20,494 bases of DNA, taken from Alphaproteobacteria bacterium (GTDB taxonomy: Bacteria > Pseudomonadota > Alphaproteobacteria > Rhizobiales > Xanthobacteraceae). Where the stretch lies: NCBI GenBank assembly GCA_005884745.1, contig VAZU01000010.1, positions 1 to 20,494 of the forward strand. Direction: 5' to 3'. This document shows positions 7,800 through 14,283 of this stretch, piece by piece (within the stretch, counting starts at the first letter, position 1; each line of letters begins with the position of its first letter). The translations under genes and the position numbers were made by a program. The notes beneath the pieces were generated by a model, which worked only from the letters and a program-made list of their open reading frames with translations, was not told where the DNA came from and did not search any database.

Positions 7800-8393
7800 T
7801 CAATTGCCGTGCTTCTTCCGCCCCGCAAGGGCTCGTTCGATGCGGCGGTCCGGGATGAGCCATATCAGCGCCACCAGCACGTACAGCCCGCCTGCGACCC
7901 ATTCGTGCAGGAATGCGGACGGGATTGCGATCGCATAAAGCACCGGGGAGAGCTTGCCTTTGAGGTCCCTTCCAACGGCTGCTGCGAGGAGCGAGGTCTC
8001 ACCCTGCTCCGCGATGATTGCCCGCTGCAAGATCCAATAAGCGAGCGCCGCCATCAACAGAATCACGCCGTAGAGAGCGGTCGGTGCCGGCGCGAAGTTG
8101 TTCTCACCCATCCAGCCGGTGACGAAGGGGATGAGCGATAACCAGAACAGGAGGTGCAAATTAGCCCACAAGATCGAGCCGCGTACCCTCGGGGTAACCT
8201 GCAGCATGTGATGGTGATTGTTCCAGTAGATACCGAGGTAAACGAAACTCAGGACGTAGCTCAGGAACACCGGCAGCAGCGGCCACAGCGCCGGGAGGTC
8301 GGCGCCATGCGGCACCTTCAACTCCAGGACCATGATGGTGATGATAATGGCCAACACGCCATCGCTGAACGCTTCCATCCGGCCCGTATCCAT
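7800..8393 (-). CDS. TMEM175/DUF1211-family potassium channel
   Basis: Integral membrane protein of 197 residues, the normal bacterial TMEM175 size, expected to form a tetrameric potassium-conducting channel in the inner membrane. The hallmark first-helix motif FSDGVLAIIITIMVLEL is near the N-terminus. Further hydrophobic segments (FLSYVLSFVYLGIYW, LHLLFWLSLIPFVTGWM, ALYGVILLMAALAYW, ALIWLI) give about six helices. The conserved NHHHML and LHLLFW stretches also fit. Two ATGs, 8399 and 8393, are possible; 8393 is preferred because GGAG is then 8 bases away, versus 2 for the first. It is monocistronic as far as visible, convergent with the TRAP receptor gene. Its physiological role in bacteria is not well defined. 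Confidence 0.88.
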   Translation of the reverse strand: MDTGRMEAFSDGVLAIIITIMVLELKVPHGADLPALWPLLPVFLSYVLSFVYLGIYWNNHHHMLQVTPRVRGSILWANLHLLFWLSLIPFVTGWMGENNFAPAPTALYGVILLMAALAYWILQRAIIAEQGETSLLAAAVGRDLKGKLSPVLYAIAIPSAFLHEWVAGGLYVLVALIWLIPDRRIERALAGRKKHGN

Positions 8394-8530
8394 CGTCATG
8401 ACTCCGCGCAGGACGCCGCGCGCCCAAAACCCAAGGGAAATTGGCCGCCCAAACGCATAGGCGCGGCCTCAAGAAGGGCCACAGAGGCGCGAGCATCGGG
8501 ACCTTGTCGAGATCATTCCCGGAAGGCTGG

Positions 8531-8606
8531 TGGTGGGCGGTGACGGACTCGAACCGCCGACATCCACGGTGTAAACGTGGCGCTCTACCAGCTGAGCTAA
8601 CCGCCC
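8531..8606 (-). tRNA. tRNA-Val(TAC)
   Basis: 76-base cloverleaf on the minus strand with encoded CCA (plus-strand TGG 8531-8533). Acceptor strands GGGCGGT and ACCGCCC pair perfectly, with discriminator A. The anticodon stem CCACG/CGTGG encloses loop TTTACAC, anticodon TAC (complement of 8571-8573). The T loop is TTCGAGT. The TAC anticodon reads GTA and GTG valine codons. Confidence 0.97.
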
Positions 8607-8617
8607 TCCCCTCCAGC

Positions 8618-8646
8618 AATATCGCCGGTCGGCGCCCGAGCGCAAG
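8618..8646 (-). promoter_or_regulatory. Candidate promoter of tRNA-Val
   Basis: On the minus strand, CTTGCG (8646-8641) is followed by exactly 17 bases and then GATATT (8623-8618), 11 bases before the tRNA. Both boxes are near the rhizobial consensus. The element overlaps the 3' end of the decayed chaB gene. Confidence 0.38.
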
Positions 8647-8787
8647 CGCGCCGCCGGCGATGCGATGCGCGGCTTCCTCCCGGCGCGGGTCCCCGGCAAT
8701 TGAATGCTTCGCGATAGATGTCCTGCGCGTGTTCGGGAAGATGCCGCCAACCGGGCTCACGAGCTCGGAATTGTCGCCATAGGGCAT
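8640..8787 (-). pseudogene. chaB: Degenerate chaB (ChaB family) remnant
   Basis: Three pieces of a ChaB-like protein appear in order but in changing frames. From ATG 8787-8785: MPYGDNSELVSPVG, the usual ChaB start. In the next frame at 8746-8699: RHLPEHAQDIYREAFN, the family's most conserved block. Back in the first frame from 8691: DPRREEAAHRIAGGAL, the REE-AHR end block, but with the Trp of the expected AHRIAW motif lost. Relative to the family as I know it, roughly ten codons between AFN and DPRREE are missing. Two frame changes plus an internal deletion and no Shine-Dalgarno make this a dead gene. It begins 6 bases after the stop of a universal-stress-protein remnant, so an old usp-chaB unit seems to be decaying here next to tRNA-Val. 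Confidence 0.75.
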
Positions 8788-8793
8788 GCTGGA

Positions 8794-8913
8794 TCACGCG
8801 CCGCGGATCAGCAACACCGGCTTGATCGAGATACGAATGAGATTTTCCGCTACGCTTCCCGGCACGAGGCGGCGAAAGCCGCGCCTTTGGATCCCGCGCC
8901 GGACGCGAACGAT
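8794..8913 (-). pseudogene. Truncated universal stress protein (UspA family) C-terminus
   Basis: The last ~40 codons of a UspA-family protein end at TGA 8796-8794. They read GIQRRGFRRLVPGSV then AENLIRISIKPVLLIRGA, matching the family's closing block (R-L-x-x-GSVAE-x-x-x-R-x-x-x-x-PVLLIR), which holds the Gly-Ser nucleotide-phosphate contact. Upstream the frame meets a TAA near 8945 and the ATP-binding N-terminus is not seen in any minus-strand frame, so most of the gene is gone. The chaB remnant follows 6 bases downstream. Confidence 0.65.
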
Positions 8914-9132
8914 CGAGGCGAGACTTGACGGCTCGGATACAAATTAACGCATGACGTCGGGATTAGGCGTGCGCTTTTTCCGCCGTCAAACTTTTACCGC
9001 GCGCGCCGGCGGCGGACAAATCCCGTCACCCTGCCCGCGCCGTCAACGATCATCGGGTACGCACAAACGCCGCCGCGCGCTCGAATGCCGCAGGCGCAGG
9101 AGAACCTCGTCGGGTATGCAACGCCAAAAACT

Positions 9133-9408
9133 TCAGCGGTTCACCGCGTCCTTGAGAGCCTTGCCGGCCGAGAATCGCGGACGCCGCGCCGCCTTGATCT
9201 TCACCGGCTTGCCGGTGCGCGGGTTGCGGCCCTCGCGGGCGGCACGCTTGACCACGCGGAAATGACCGAACCCCATGATCTTCACTTCGCCGCCCTTCTT
9301 GAGCGCCGCGGTGATGGCATTGAAGGTGGCATCGACGGCGGACGCCGCGGCCGTCTTGGTCATGCTGGCCTTGCCGGCCACCGTCGCGATCAGTTCGTTC
9401 TTGGTCAT
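9133..9408 (-). CDS. hup: HU-family DNA-binding protein
   Basis: Nucleoid-associated protein of 91 residues, the standard HU length, binding DNA as a dimer and bending it. MTKNELIATVAGKASMTKT is the N-terminal helix. GFGHFRVVKRAAREGRNP (46-63) spans the core and the start of the DNA-binding arm, and RNPRTGKPVKIKA (61-73) is the family signature, with the intercalating Pro in RNP. The C-terminus PRFSAGKALKDAVN is typical. ATG 9408-9406 is supported by AAAGGA 7 bases upstream. A much longer open frame continues upstream but is non-coding there. The leader forms a hairpin immediately before the Shine-Dalgarno, described separately. Upstream lies the desaturase gene on the same strand, 173 bases away. 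Confidence 0.96.
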   Translation of the reverse strand: MTKNELIATVAGKASMTKTAAASAVDATFNAITAALKKGGEVKIMGFGHFRVVKRAAREGRNPRTGKPVKIKAARRPRFSAGKALKDAVNR

Positions 9409-9421
9409 CGCAAAGTCCTTT

Positions 9422-9458
9422 CCTCGCTTTTGCCCCGAATCAGCGGGGATTCGCGAGG
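9422..9458 (-). promoter_or_regulatory. Stem-loop in the HU mRNA leader, abutting the Shine-Dalgarno
   Basis: In the mRNA sense, CCTCGC (9458-9453) pairs with GCGAGG (9427-9422), enclosing a second stem CCCCG/CGGGG with loop CTGATT. A competing pairing GAATC/GATTC is also possible. The outer stem ends directly at AAAGGA, the ribosome-binding site. Such a fold could modulate HU translation or protect the 5' end; this is inference from base pairing only. Confidence 0.45.
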
Positions 9459-9526
9459 CGAGGGTTTGCCGAAAACCCGGTGATTGCAAGCCGAATCGGC
9501 CGATGCAGGACGGACGGGCGAGCACG

Positions 9527-9548
9527 GAGCCCCGCGAATCGGGGGCTC
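9527..9548. terminator. Perfect hairpin downstream of the desaturase gene
   Basis: GAGCCCC (9527-9533) and GGGGCTC (9542-9548) form a perfect 7-bp stem around an 8-base loop, 33 bases beyond the desaturase stop and before the HU gene. A short T-run (TTT) follows only in the plus direction, so on the minus strand it would be a terminator without U-tract or a processing/pausing structure. Confidence 0.45.
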
Positions 9549-9581
9549 TTTCCTCGAAAATTCGCGCCGGGTTGGAGCCGG

Positions 9582-10763
9582 TCATGCCGTGGCGTTGACA
9601 CCGTCCATGCGGAGCCGGTTGCCGATTGCCTCGACGAGGAGCCCGTACGCCCGATCGACGACTTCTTCGATCGAAGGCGTCTTGGCAAACATCGCCGTCG
9701 CCCGTGCGAAAATTTCCTCTCGGCTCGGCAAATGCGGCAGACCCATGTCGGCAAGCACCTGGACGGCGGAGTGCCTGGCATGAGCCAACCGCTCCTGGAG
9801 CGCCGCCAAATCCGACTTCTCCACGGCCGAAGCGATCGCGAGCGCGCTGCGCTCGGAATTGAAGGTTGCCGCAAGTTGCGCTGCCGAGCGCTCGACGACC
9901 CGCGATCCGAGCCGATGCTCGTTGCGCAGAACCGACACCGGCGGCGTCTTCAGCTCCCAAACGATCCCGAACCGGGCCAGCGCCTTGAGAATGTAAAAGG
10001 TCGGGTCGATCTCCCACGCCCGGAACCCCTGGCGAACGCTGCTCTGATAAGCGTGGTGATTGTTGTGCCACCCCTCGCCCATCGTGAAGAGCGCGAGCAG
10101 CCAGTTGTTCCGGGAATCGTCGGCTGTGAGATAGCGCTGGCTTCCGCGTACGTGAGCAAGGGAGTTGATGCAAAACGTCGCATGATAGACCAGCACGGTG
10201 CTCCAGAAGAACCCGACCACCAGGCCGGGCCATCCGCCCAGCGCGAAGCACAGCAGCGCCAACACGACGGGCGGCACGAGCTCGTATCGATGCAGCCACA
10301 TCAATTCGGGATAGCCGCTGAGGTCGGCCACCTTCACGAGGTCGGCTTTGTCGTGTTTCCGGGAAAAAATCCAACCCAGATGGCTGTATACGAATCCCGT
10401 GTGACGCGGCGAGTGAACGTCGCGCTCGGTGTCGGAGTGCAGGTGGTGATGACGGTGCTTGGATGCCCACCACAGGATGCTTTTCTGCGCCGTACTCTGC
10501 GACAATACGGCCAGCAGGAATTGAAACACGCGGCTGGTCGAATAGGCTCGATGCGAAAAGTACCGGTGATATCCGGCACTGATGCCGAAGATGCGCGCCC
10601 AATACAGCACAACGCACATCCCGAGCGATTCCCAGGTGACCCCGGTCCAGATGGCCGCAAAGCAGGCCAGGTGCACCAGCACGAAAGGGACCGCCGACGG
10701 ATATAGGATGTCGTCGCACTCGATATCGGCCGCGGCATCTGTAGCGCTATTCAGTTTGTTCAT
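9582..10763 (-). CDS. Acyl-CoA/acyl-lipid delta-9-type fatty acid desaturase
   Basis: Membrane-bound di-iron desaturase of 393 residues that introduces a double bond into fatty acyl chains, adjusting membrane fluidity. The three histidine boxes are intact: HRYFSH (66-71), HRHHH (103-107) and HNNHH in GEGWHNNHH (233-237). Hydrophobic segments lie before box 1 (about 22-60) and between boxes 2 and 3 (about 162-200). The C-terminal ~100 residues after the desaturase core are charged and helical, longer than in minimal members. ATG 10763-10761 has GAGGAC about 5 bases ahead. The frame is open 40 codons further up, but that part is Arg/Gly-rich non-coding sequence. It is alone in its transcript as far as visible, with a 450-base upstream gap shared with the divergent DUF1127 gene. 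Confidence 0.92.
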   Translation of the reverse strand: MNKLNSATDAAADIECDDILYPSAVPFVLVHLACFAAIWTGVTWESLGMCVVLYWARIFGISAGYHRYFSHRAYSTSRVFQFLLAVLSQSTAQKSILWWASKHRHHHLHSDTERDVHSPRHTGFVYSHLGWIFSRKHDKADLVKVADLSGYPELMWLHRYELVPPVVLALLCFALGGWPGLVVGFFWSTVLVYHATFCINSLAHVRGSQRYLTADDSRNNWLLALFTMGEGWHNNHHAYQSSVRQGFRAWEIDPTFYILKALARFGIVWELKTPPVSVLRNEHRLGSRVVERSAAQLAATFNSERSALAIASAVEKSDLAALQERLAHARHSAVQVLADMGLPHLPSREEIFARATAMFAKTPSIEEVVDRAYGLLVEAIGNRLRMDGVNATA

Positions 10764-11213
10764 ACCGTCCTCGTTGGGCGGCCGACCCCGGTGGCCGCCT
10801 TCCCCTCTTTCGATCTCGGTTCCTTCCGAAGCGTCCCGCGAAGGCGTGATATTCGCGAATTGCGCCGAAAGTATTAGCGGCACCGATTGAAAAAGTCATC
10901 AATTCCCTGCGGGTCGCTCGCCCTCGATTGGCTCGCGCCGGCACAAAGACGGGTCGGCTGATTGACTTTTGTCGCTTTTTGGCTCACATATGTCGCGTCG
11001 GGCTCGATCGCAGTCGCCCGGCTTTCCCAAGGCGTTTCGCCCAAGCACTGCACTTTGCCCGCTTCCCGGGCGGAGGGCTGTTGGCGAAATGGCATTTCCC
11101 CTGCAGATCCGAACTCTGGCGGCGGCTTGGAGAAACCCATCCGGGCCAGCGACAACCGCCCGGTCAGCTGCTCCGCAGCCAAGCGTTGTCTCGCTCCGTC
11201 AAGGAGGGGAGAC
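10764..11213. other. Divergent intergenic region between desaturase and DUF1127 gene
   Basis: 450 bases with no recognisable gene. It should hold both divergent promoters. A perfect 10-base palindrome ATTCGCGAAT lies at 10851-10860, 88 bases upstream of the desaturase start. TTGACT at 10962-10967 faces the DUF1127 gene but lacks a clear -10 at the right distance. Open frames on both strands across this gap show no domain. Confidence 0.45.
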
Positions 11214-11447
11214 ATGTCTTGCGGCAACGCCACTCCTTCCCGCTCAGCACTACCGAACATCGGCGTCGTCCAGACGCTGGCTGTACGCGTACCATCCCCC
11301 TTGGGATGGGTGTCGGTCCTCAAGCGAATGCATGATCGTTGGCAGCAGCGACAAGCTTTATTGGCCCTCGAGGATCGGCTGCTGGACGACATCGGCATCA
11401 CGCGCGAGCAAGCCGAGCGTGAGGCCCGCACGCCGTTCTGGAAATGA
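11214..11447 (+). CDS. DUF1127 domain-containing small protein
   Basis: Small basic protein of 77 residues. The DUF1127 domain occupies the C-terminal half: WQQRQALLALEDRLLDDIGI (43-62), then TREQAEREARTPFWK to the end. This Arg-rich amphipathic helix followed by a L-x-D-I-G-I-T/S motif is typical. DUF1127 proteins in alphaproteobacteria have been linked to RNA turnover and phosphate/carbon metabolism; no role is proven here. ATG 11214 follows AAGGAGG (11201-11207) at an ideal distance. The first ~30 residues are not conserved and could be an extension. A strong hairpin follows 9 bases after the stop, so transcription may stop or be attenuated before the ChrB-like gene. Confidence 0.85.
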   Translation: MSCGNATPSRSALPNIGVVQTLAVRVPSPLGWVSVLKRMHDRWQQRQALLALEDRLLDDIGITREQAEREARTPFWK

Positions 11448-11456
11448 CATCGCCCT

Positions 11457-11488
11457 GGAAGAGGCCACCTCGGCCGGCGGCCTCTTCC
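11457..11488 (+). terminator. 10-bp-stem hairpin between DUF1127 and ChrB-like genes
   Basis: GGAAGAGGCC (11457-11466) and GGCCTCTTCC (11479-11488) are perfectly complementary across a 12-base GC-rich loop. It follows the DUF1127 stop by 9 bases and precedes the ChrB-like start by 46. The T-rich CCCTTTTCC that follows comes about 8 bases late, so it may be a partial terminator or an mRNA-stabilising structure. Confidence 0.6.
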
Positions 11489-11534
11489 AACCCAGCCCTT
11501 TTCCGATCGAAGGCAAACAACGAGGAGGAATCCC

Positions 11535-11999
11535 ATGAAGTGGATTACCCGCGAGCACGTGAAGGTCGACCGTGTCGCCTGCCCGTGGCTCATCCGGAAA
11601 TTCGTGGACCGCGATGCGGAATTCGTTTTCGCCCCGGCCGACAAGGTCATGGACGAGGCGAAACGCTTGAACGCCGTTCCGTACGATGTGAAGGACGTCG
11701 AGCTCGGACATCACGGCAAGGAGTGCTCGTTCGAGGCGATCCTGAAGAAATACGATCTCGCCGGCGATGCCGCGCTCGTCCTGCTCGGAAAAATCGTCAA
11801 CGGCGCCGATACCGACAACACGCTGTATCATCAGCCGGAGGGGCCGGGCCTGGAAGCCATCGCCGAGGGCTTTCGCCTTCTCGGTTTTACCGACGATCAC
11901 GCCGTGAACGCGGCCGAATGGATCGTGTACGACGCGCTCTATGCGTATTGCCGGAAGATGGTGGGCGAAGGCAAACCCGACGGGAACTTCGCGACATAG
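11535..11999 (+). CDS. ChrB C-terminal-domain protein (chromate resistance family)
   Basis: A 154-residue protein consisting only of the ChrB C-terminal domain. The N-terminal block WITREHVKVDRVACPWLIRK (3-22), with Cys16-Pro-Trp, and the central ELGHHGKECSFEAIL (56-70) with His59, His60 and Cys64 are typical, as is the NAAEWIVYDALYAYCR end. Full-length ChrB regulates or supports chromate efflux by ChrA; single-domain versions are common and often unrelated to chromate. No chrA is present in the window. ATG 11535 is preceded by GAGGAGG with 6 bases spacing. It is convergent with the MATE efflux gene, whose stop is 100 bases away. The visible Cys and His residues could bind metal or haem, but this is conjecture. 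Confidence 0.85.
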   Translation: MKWITREHVKVDRVACPWLIRKFVDRDAEFVFAPADKVMDEAKRLNAVPYDVKDVELGHHGKECSFEAILKKYDLAGDAALVLLGKIVNGADTDNTLYHQPEGPGLEAIAEGFRLLGFTDDHAVNAAEWIVYDALYAYCRKMVGEGKPDGNFAT

Positions 12000-12099
12000 C
12001 CAACGTCCGCGGCAACGTGGCGGAATCCGGAGCGGCATCGGGCGGCGACCGGGCGGCGCGCCGGGCTCATCCTTCACCCGATCCTGCTCGGAACGCGCG

Positions 12100-13587
12100 C
12101 TACTTTGGTCCGCGGTCCCAGGCGCCCAACAGCATGCTCGCGGCGTTGATCGCGCCGAACGCCGCGGCGGCGGCGGCGACAAGCGCGAACAACGCCGGCT
12201 CCGCGAACCCCAGCCAGGCAACGGCGAGCCAGCCGAAGAGCGCCGCGATCACCAGTCGGGCCGTGCCGGCGAGAACCGGCCAGAGCACGCGGCCGGCGCC
12301 TTGGCTCGCGAAATAGAGCAGCATCCCTACGCCCATCGCCCCATAGAACGGCCCGACGATCCGCAAATAGCGCGCGCCGGTCGCCAGCACGTTCGGATCG
12401 CTGCTGAACAAGCCGAGCCAGGCGGTGGGGAAAATCGCCACGAAGACGCCGATGGCTTCCGCCACTGCGGCGGCCACGAGCGCCCCGGTCCAGGCAATCT
12501 GCCGCGCCCGCGCCGCCGCGCCCGCGCCGATGTTCGTGCCGACCATGGTGACGGCCGCGGTGCCGAGGCCGAACAGCAGCGGGATCAGCAAATAGTCGAG
12601 GCGCGAGGCGATGCCGTAGCCGGCGAGCGCGTCGGTCCCGAACAGTCCGACGGCACCGGTGACCAGGAGCACCGTGAGATTGAATTGCACCGTGCCCAGC
12701 GCGGAGAGCAGTCCGACGCCGAGAATGCTGCGGAACAGGCGGGCCTCGAGCCGGGTGCGCCGCAACGCCGGAACCGCGCGGCCGGAGCCGAGGTAGCGAA
12801 GCAGGACGACCGCCGCCACCACGTTGAAGCTCGTCACCGCGATTCCCGCGCCGGCGATGCCGAGACGGGGAATCGGGCCGATGCCGAAGATCAGCGCCGG
12901 CGAAAGCAGAACCAGCACGGCCGCCGAGGTCAAGGTCACGATCGCCGGGAATTTGACGTTGCCGGCACCGCGCAGCGCCGCCGCAAGCAGGCTGACGATC
13001 CAGCTCGGCACGGCGCCGGCGAAGACGAAACCCGAATAGGTCAATGCGGCGTCCAGCACCGGCCCGGTGCCGCCGAGCCCGCGGTATATCGCCGGGCCCA
13101 GAAGCAAGGCAACGGCGGTGAACAGCAGTCCGAACACGACCGCGACGACCAGTGCATGCGTGACCAGCGCGTCGGCATCGTCGTTGTGGCCGGCGCCGAT
13201 GGCGCGCGCAACGGCCGACGCAACGCCGCCGCCGACGCCGCCGTTGGACATCATGGTCATCAGCATCAGGATCGGAAAGACCAGCGCAACGCCGGCGAGC
13301 GCCGCAGTGCCGAGATAGCTGACGTAGAACGTCTCGGCCACCCCGACGGCCACTTGCGCCACCAGCACCAGGATCGTGGGCCCGGCCAGGCCGAGCATCG
13401 TGGCCAGGACGGGCCCATGCAGGATCGCCTGCCGGGCGCGCACCTCGGGATCAACCGGCGGTTGGGATCCGGCGGCAATCGGCACGGGCGAGATTTCGTC
13501 TTGGCCCGGCAATACCTGCGCGCCGGAAGCTGCGCCGGGCGGCCGCTGCCGGGCCATCGCGTCGCGAACCATCCGGGCTTTGATCAT
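12100..13587 (-). CDS. MATE family efflux transporter
   Basis: Multidrug/toxin extrusion antiporter of the inner membrane, 495 residues from ATG 13587-13585. It has about twelve hydrophobic helices in two similar halves. Family landmarks include GLAGPTILVLVAQVAVGVAE (helix 1), GVALVFPILMLMTMMSNGGVGGG, and the second-half equivalents YGIASRLDYLLIPLLFGLG and TMVGTNIGAG. The N-terminal ~50 residues before the first helix are polar and longer than usual; the in-frame ATGs at 13572 and 13557 are alternative starts, since no clear Shine-Dalgarno marks any of them. The frame also extends upstream to 13725 through the AT-rich promoter zone, which argues against those starts. It is divergent from the HxlR regulator gene, the common arrangement for a regulator controlling a neighbouring pump. 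Substrate unknown. Confidence 0.9.
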   Translation of the reverse strand: MIKARMVRDAMARQRPPGAASGAQVLPGQDEISPVPIAAGSQPPVDPEVRARQAILHGPVLATMLGLAGPTILVLVAQVAVGVAETFYVSYLGTAALAGVALVFPILMLMTMMSNGGVGGGVASAVARAIGAGHNDDADALVTHALVVAVVFGLLFTAVALLLGPAIYRGLGGTGPVLDAALTYSGFVFAGAVPSWIVSLLAAALRGAGNVKFPAIVTLTSAAVLVLLSPALIFGIGPIPRLGIAGAGIAVTSFNVVAAVVLLRYLGSGRAVPALRRTRLEARLFRSILGVGLLSALGTVQFNLTVLLVTGAVGLFGTDALAGYGIASRLDYLLIPLLFGLGTAAVTMVGTNIGAGAAARARQIAWTGALVAAAVAEAIGVFVAIFPTAWLGLFSSDPNVLATGARYLRIVGPFYGAMGVGMLLYFASQGAGRVLWPVLAGTARLVIAALFGWLAVAWLGFAEPALFALVAAAAAAFGAINAASMLLGAWDRGPK

Positions 13588-13640
13588 CGGGGGTCCACTC
13601 CGCCGCCGGCGCCAGCGGTCTCTCGAAGCCAGCGAATAGG

Positions 13641-13680
13641 CTAGCGTTTTTATATAAACTATATATATTGTATTCACAAG
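13641..13680. promoter_or_regulatory. AT-rich divergent promoter/operator region of MATE and HxlR genes
   Basis: A sharply AT-rich block in GC-rich surroundings. It holds GTTTTTATATAAAC at 13646-13659 and two TATATA units (13651-13656 and 13660-13665) separated by AAC, then TATTG. It lies 54 bases before the MATE start and 84 before the hxlR start. Such a block suits -10 elements on both strands and a dyad for a dimeric winged-helix repressor. The exact boxes cannot be fixed by eye. Confidence 0.5.
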
Positions 13681-13763
13681 GGCTCGTATCCTGCGCAGGC
13701 CGGGGGCCGAGCCGAGATGCCGCACGCCATGGCCGGCGGCCGGCCTTAATTCGGAGCCAATGC

Positions 13764-14081
13764 ATGTCGATCGTCTACGACCGGCGCTGCCCGGTGGCGC
13801 GCACCCTCGAGATCATCGGCGAACGCTGGACGATCCTGATCCTGCGCGACCTGGTGCGCCATGGTCCCCGCAAATTCCATGATCTGGAAATCTCTCTGGC
13901 CGGTATCAGCCCAAATACGCTGTCCGCCCGTCTCAAGACGCTCGAGGATGGCGGCATCATCCGGCGGCAGTTCTACAACGAGCATCCGCCCAGAGCCGAA
14001 TATGCGTTGACCGACAAAGGCCGCGAACTTCGTCCCGTCCTCAAGACGCTGAAAGAATGGGGCGAGAAGCATACCGGCTGA
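13764..14081 (+). CDS. HxlR family winged-helix transcriptional regulator
   Basis: A 105-residue single-domain regulator. CPVARTLEIIGERWTILILR (10-29) is the HxlR signature with the conserved Cys10 near the N-terminus, often a redox or electrophile sensor in this family. FHDLEISLAGISPNTLSARL (37-56) is the recognition helix-turn-helix. The wing follows (GGIIRRQFYNEHPPRAEYALTDKG). It should bind DNA as a dimer. ATG 13764 is preferred, with CGGAG 7 bases ahead; ATG 13760 is out of frame, and the upstream frame extension to 13668 lacks similarity. Divergent from the MATE pump gene, which it probably controls together with itself through the AT-rich region between them. Confidence 0.92.
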   Translation: MSIVYDRRCPVARTLEIIGERWTILILRDLVRHGPRKFHDLEISLAGISPNTLSARLKTLEDGGIIRRQFYNEHPPRAEYALTDKGRELRPVLKTLKEWGEKHTG

Positions 14082-14128
14082 CCGTCACGAGCCCAGATTC
14101 GCTCCCGCCGCTTCGTCGGGTTCCGGAC

Positions 14129-14154
14129 CCGCGATCCCCGATGACGGGGCGCGG
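14129..14154 (+). terminator. Candidate hairpin downstream of the HxlR gene
   Basis: CCGCG-AT-CCCCG pairs with CGGGG-CGCGG around the tetraloop ATGA (14141-14144), a 10-bp stem with a two-base bulge, 47 bases after the hxlR stop. No T-run follows. Confidence 0.35.
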
Positions 14155-14283
14155 AAGGCAGAAAAGGCCTCGCGCGATCTCACGGGGCTTTGCCGGTCGT
14201 ATCGGCATTGGTGATCGCCATTTGCAGGCCGATCCGATCCTGCCGGTATCGACGAGAATCGATCCGCTCTCGAGGGCTGGCCG

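Noticed and set aside
9013..9115. Possible CBS-domain remnant on the minus strand (YPMIVDGAGRVTGFV in one frame, DEVLLRLRHSSARR in another)
   Set aside because: The phrases look like CBS-domain edges and would fit a decayed stress cluster, but the match is short, needs a frame change and has stops close by; too weak to annotate.
11941..13644. A 567-codon plus-strand open frame opposite the MATE gene
   Set aside because: Its protein is Arg/Gln/His-rich without domains, as expected for the antisense of a GC-rich gene, while the minus strand encodes a clear twelve-helix transporter.
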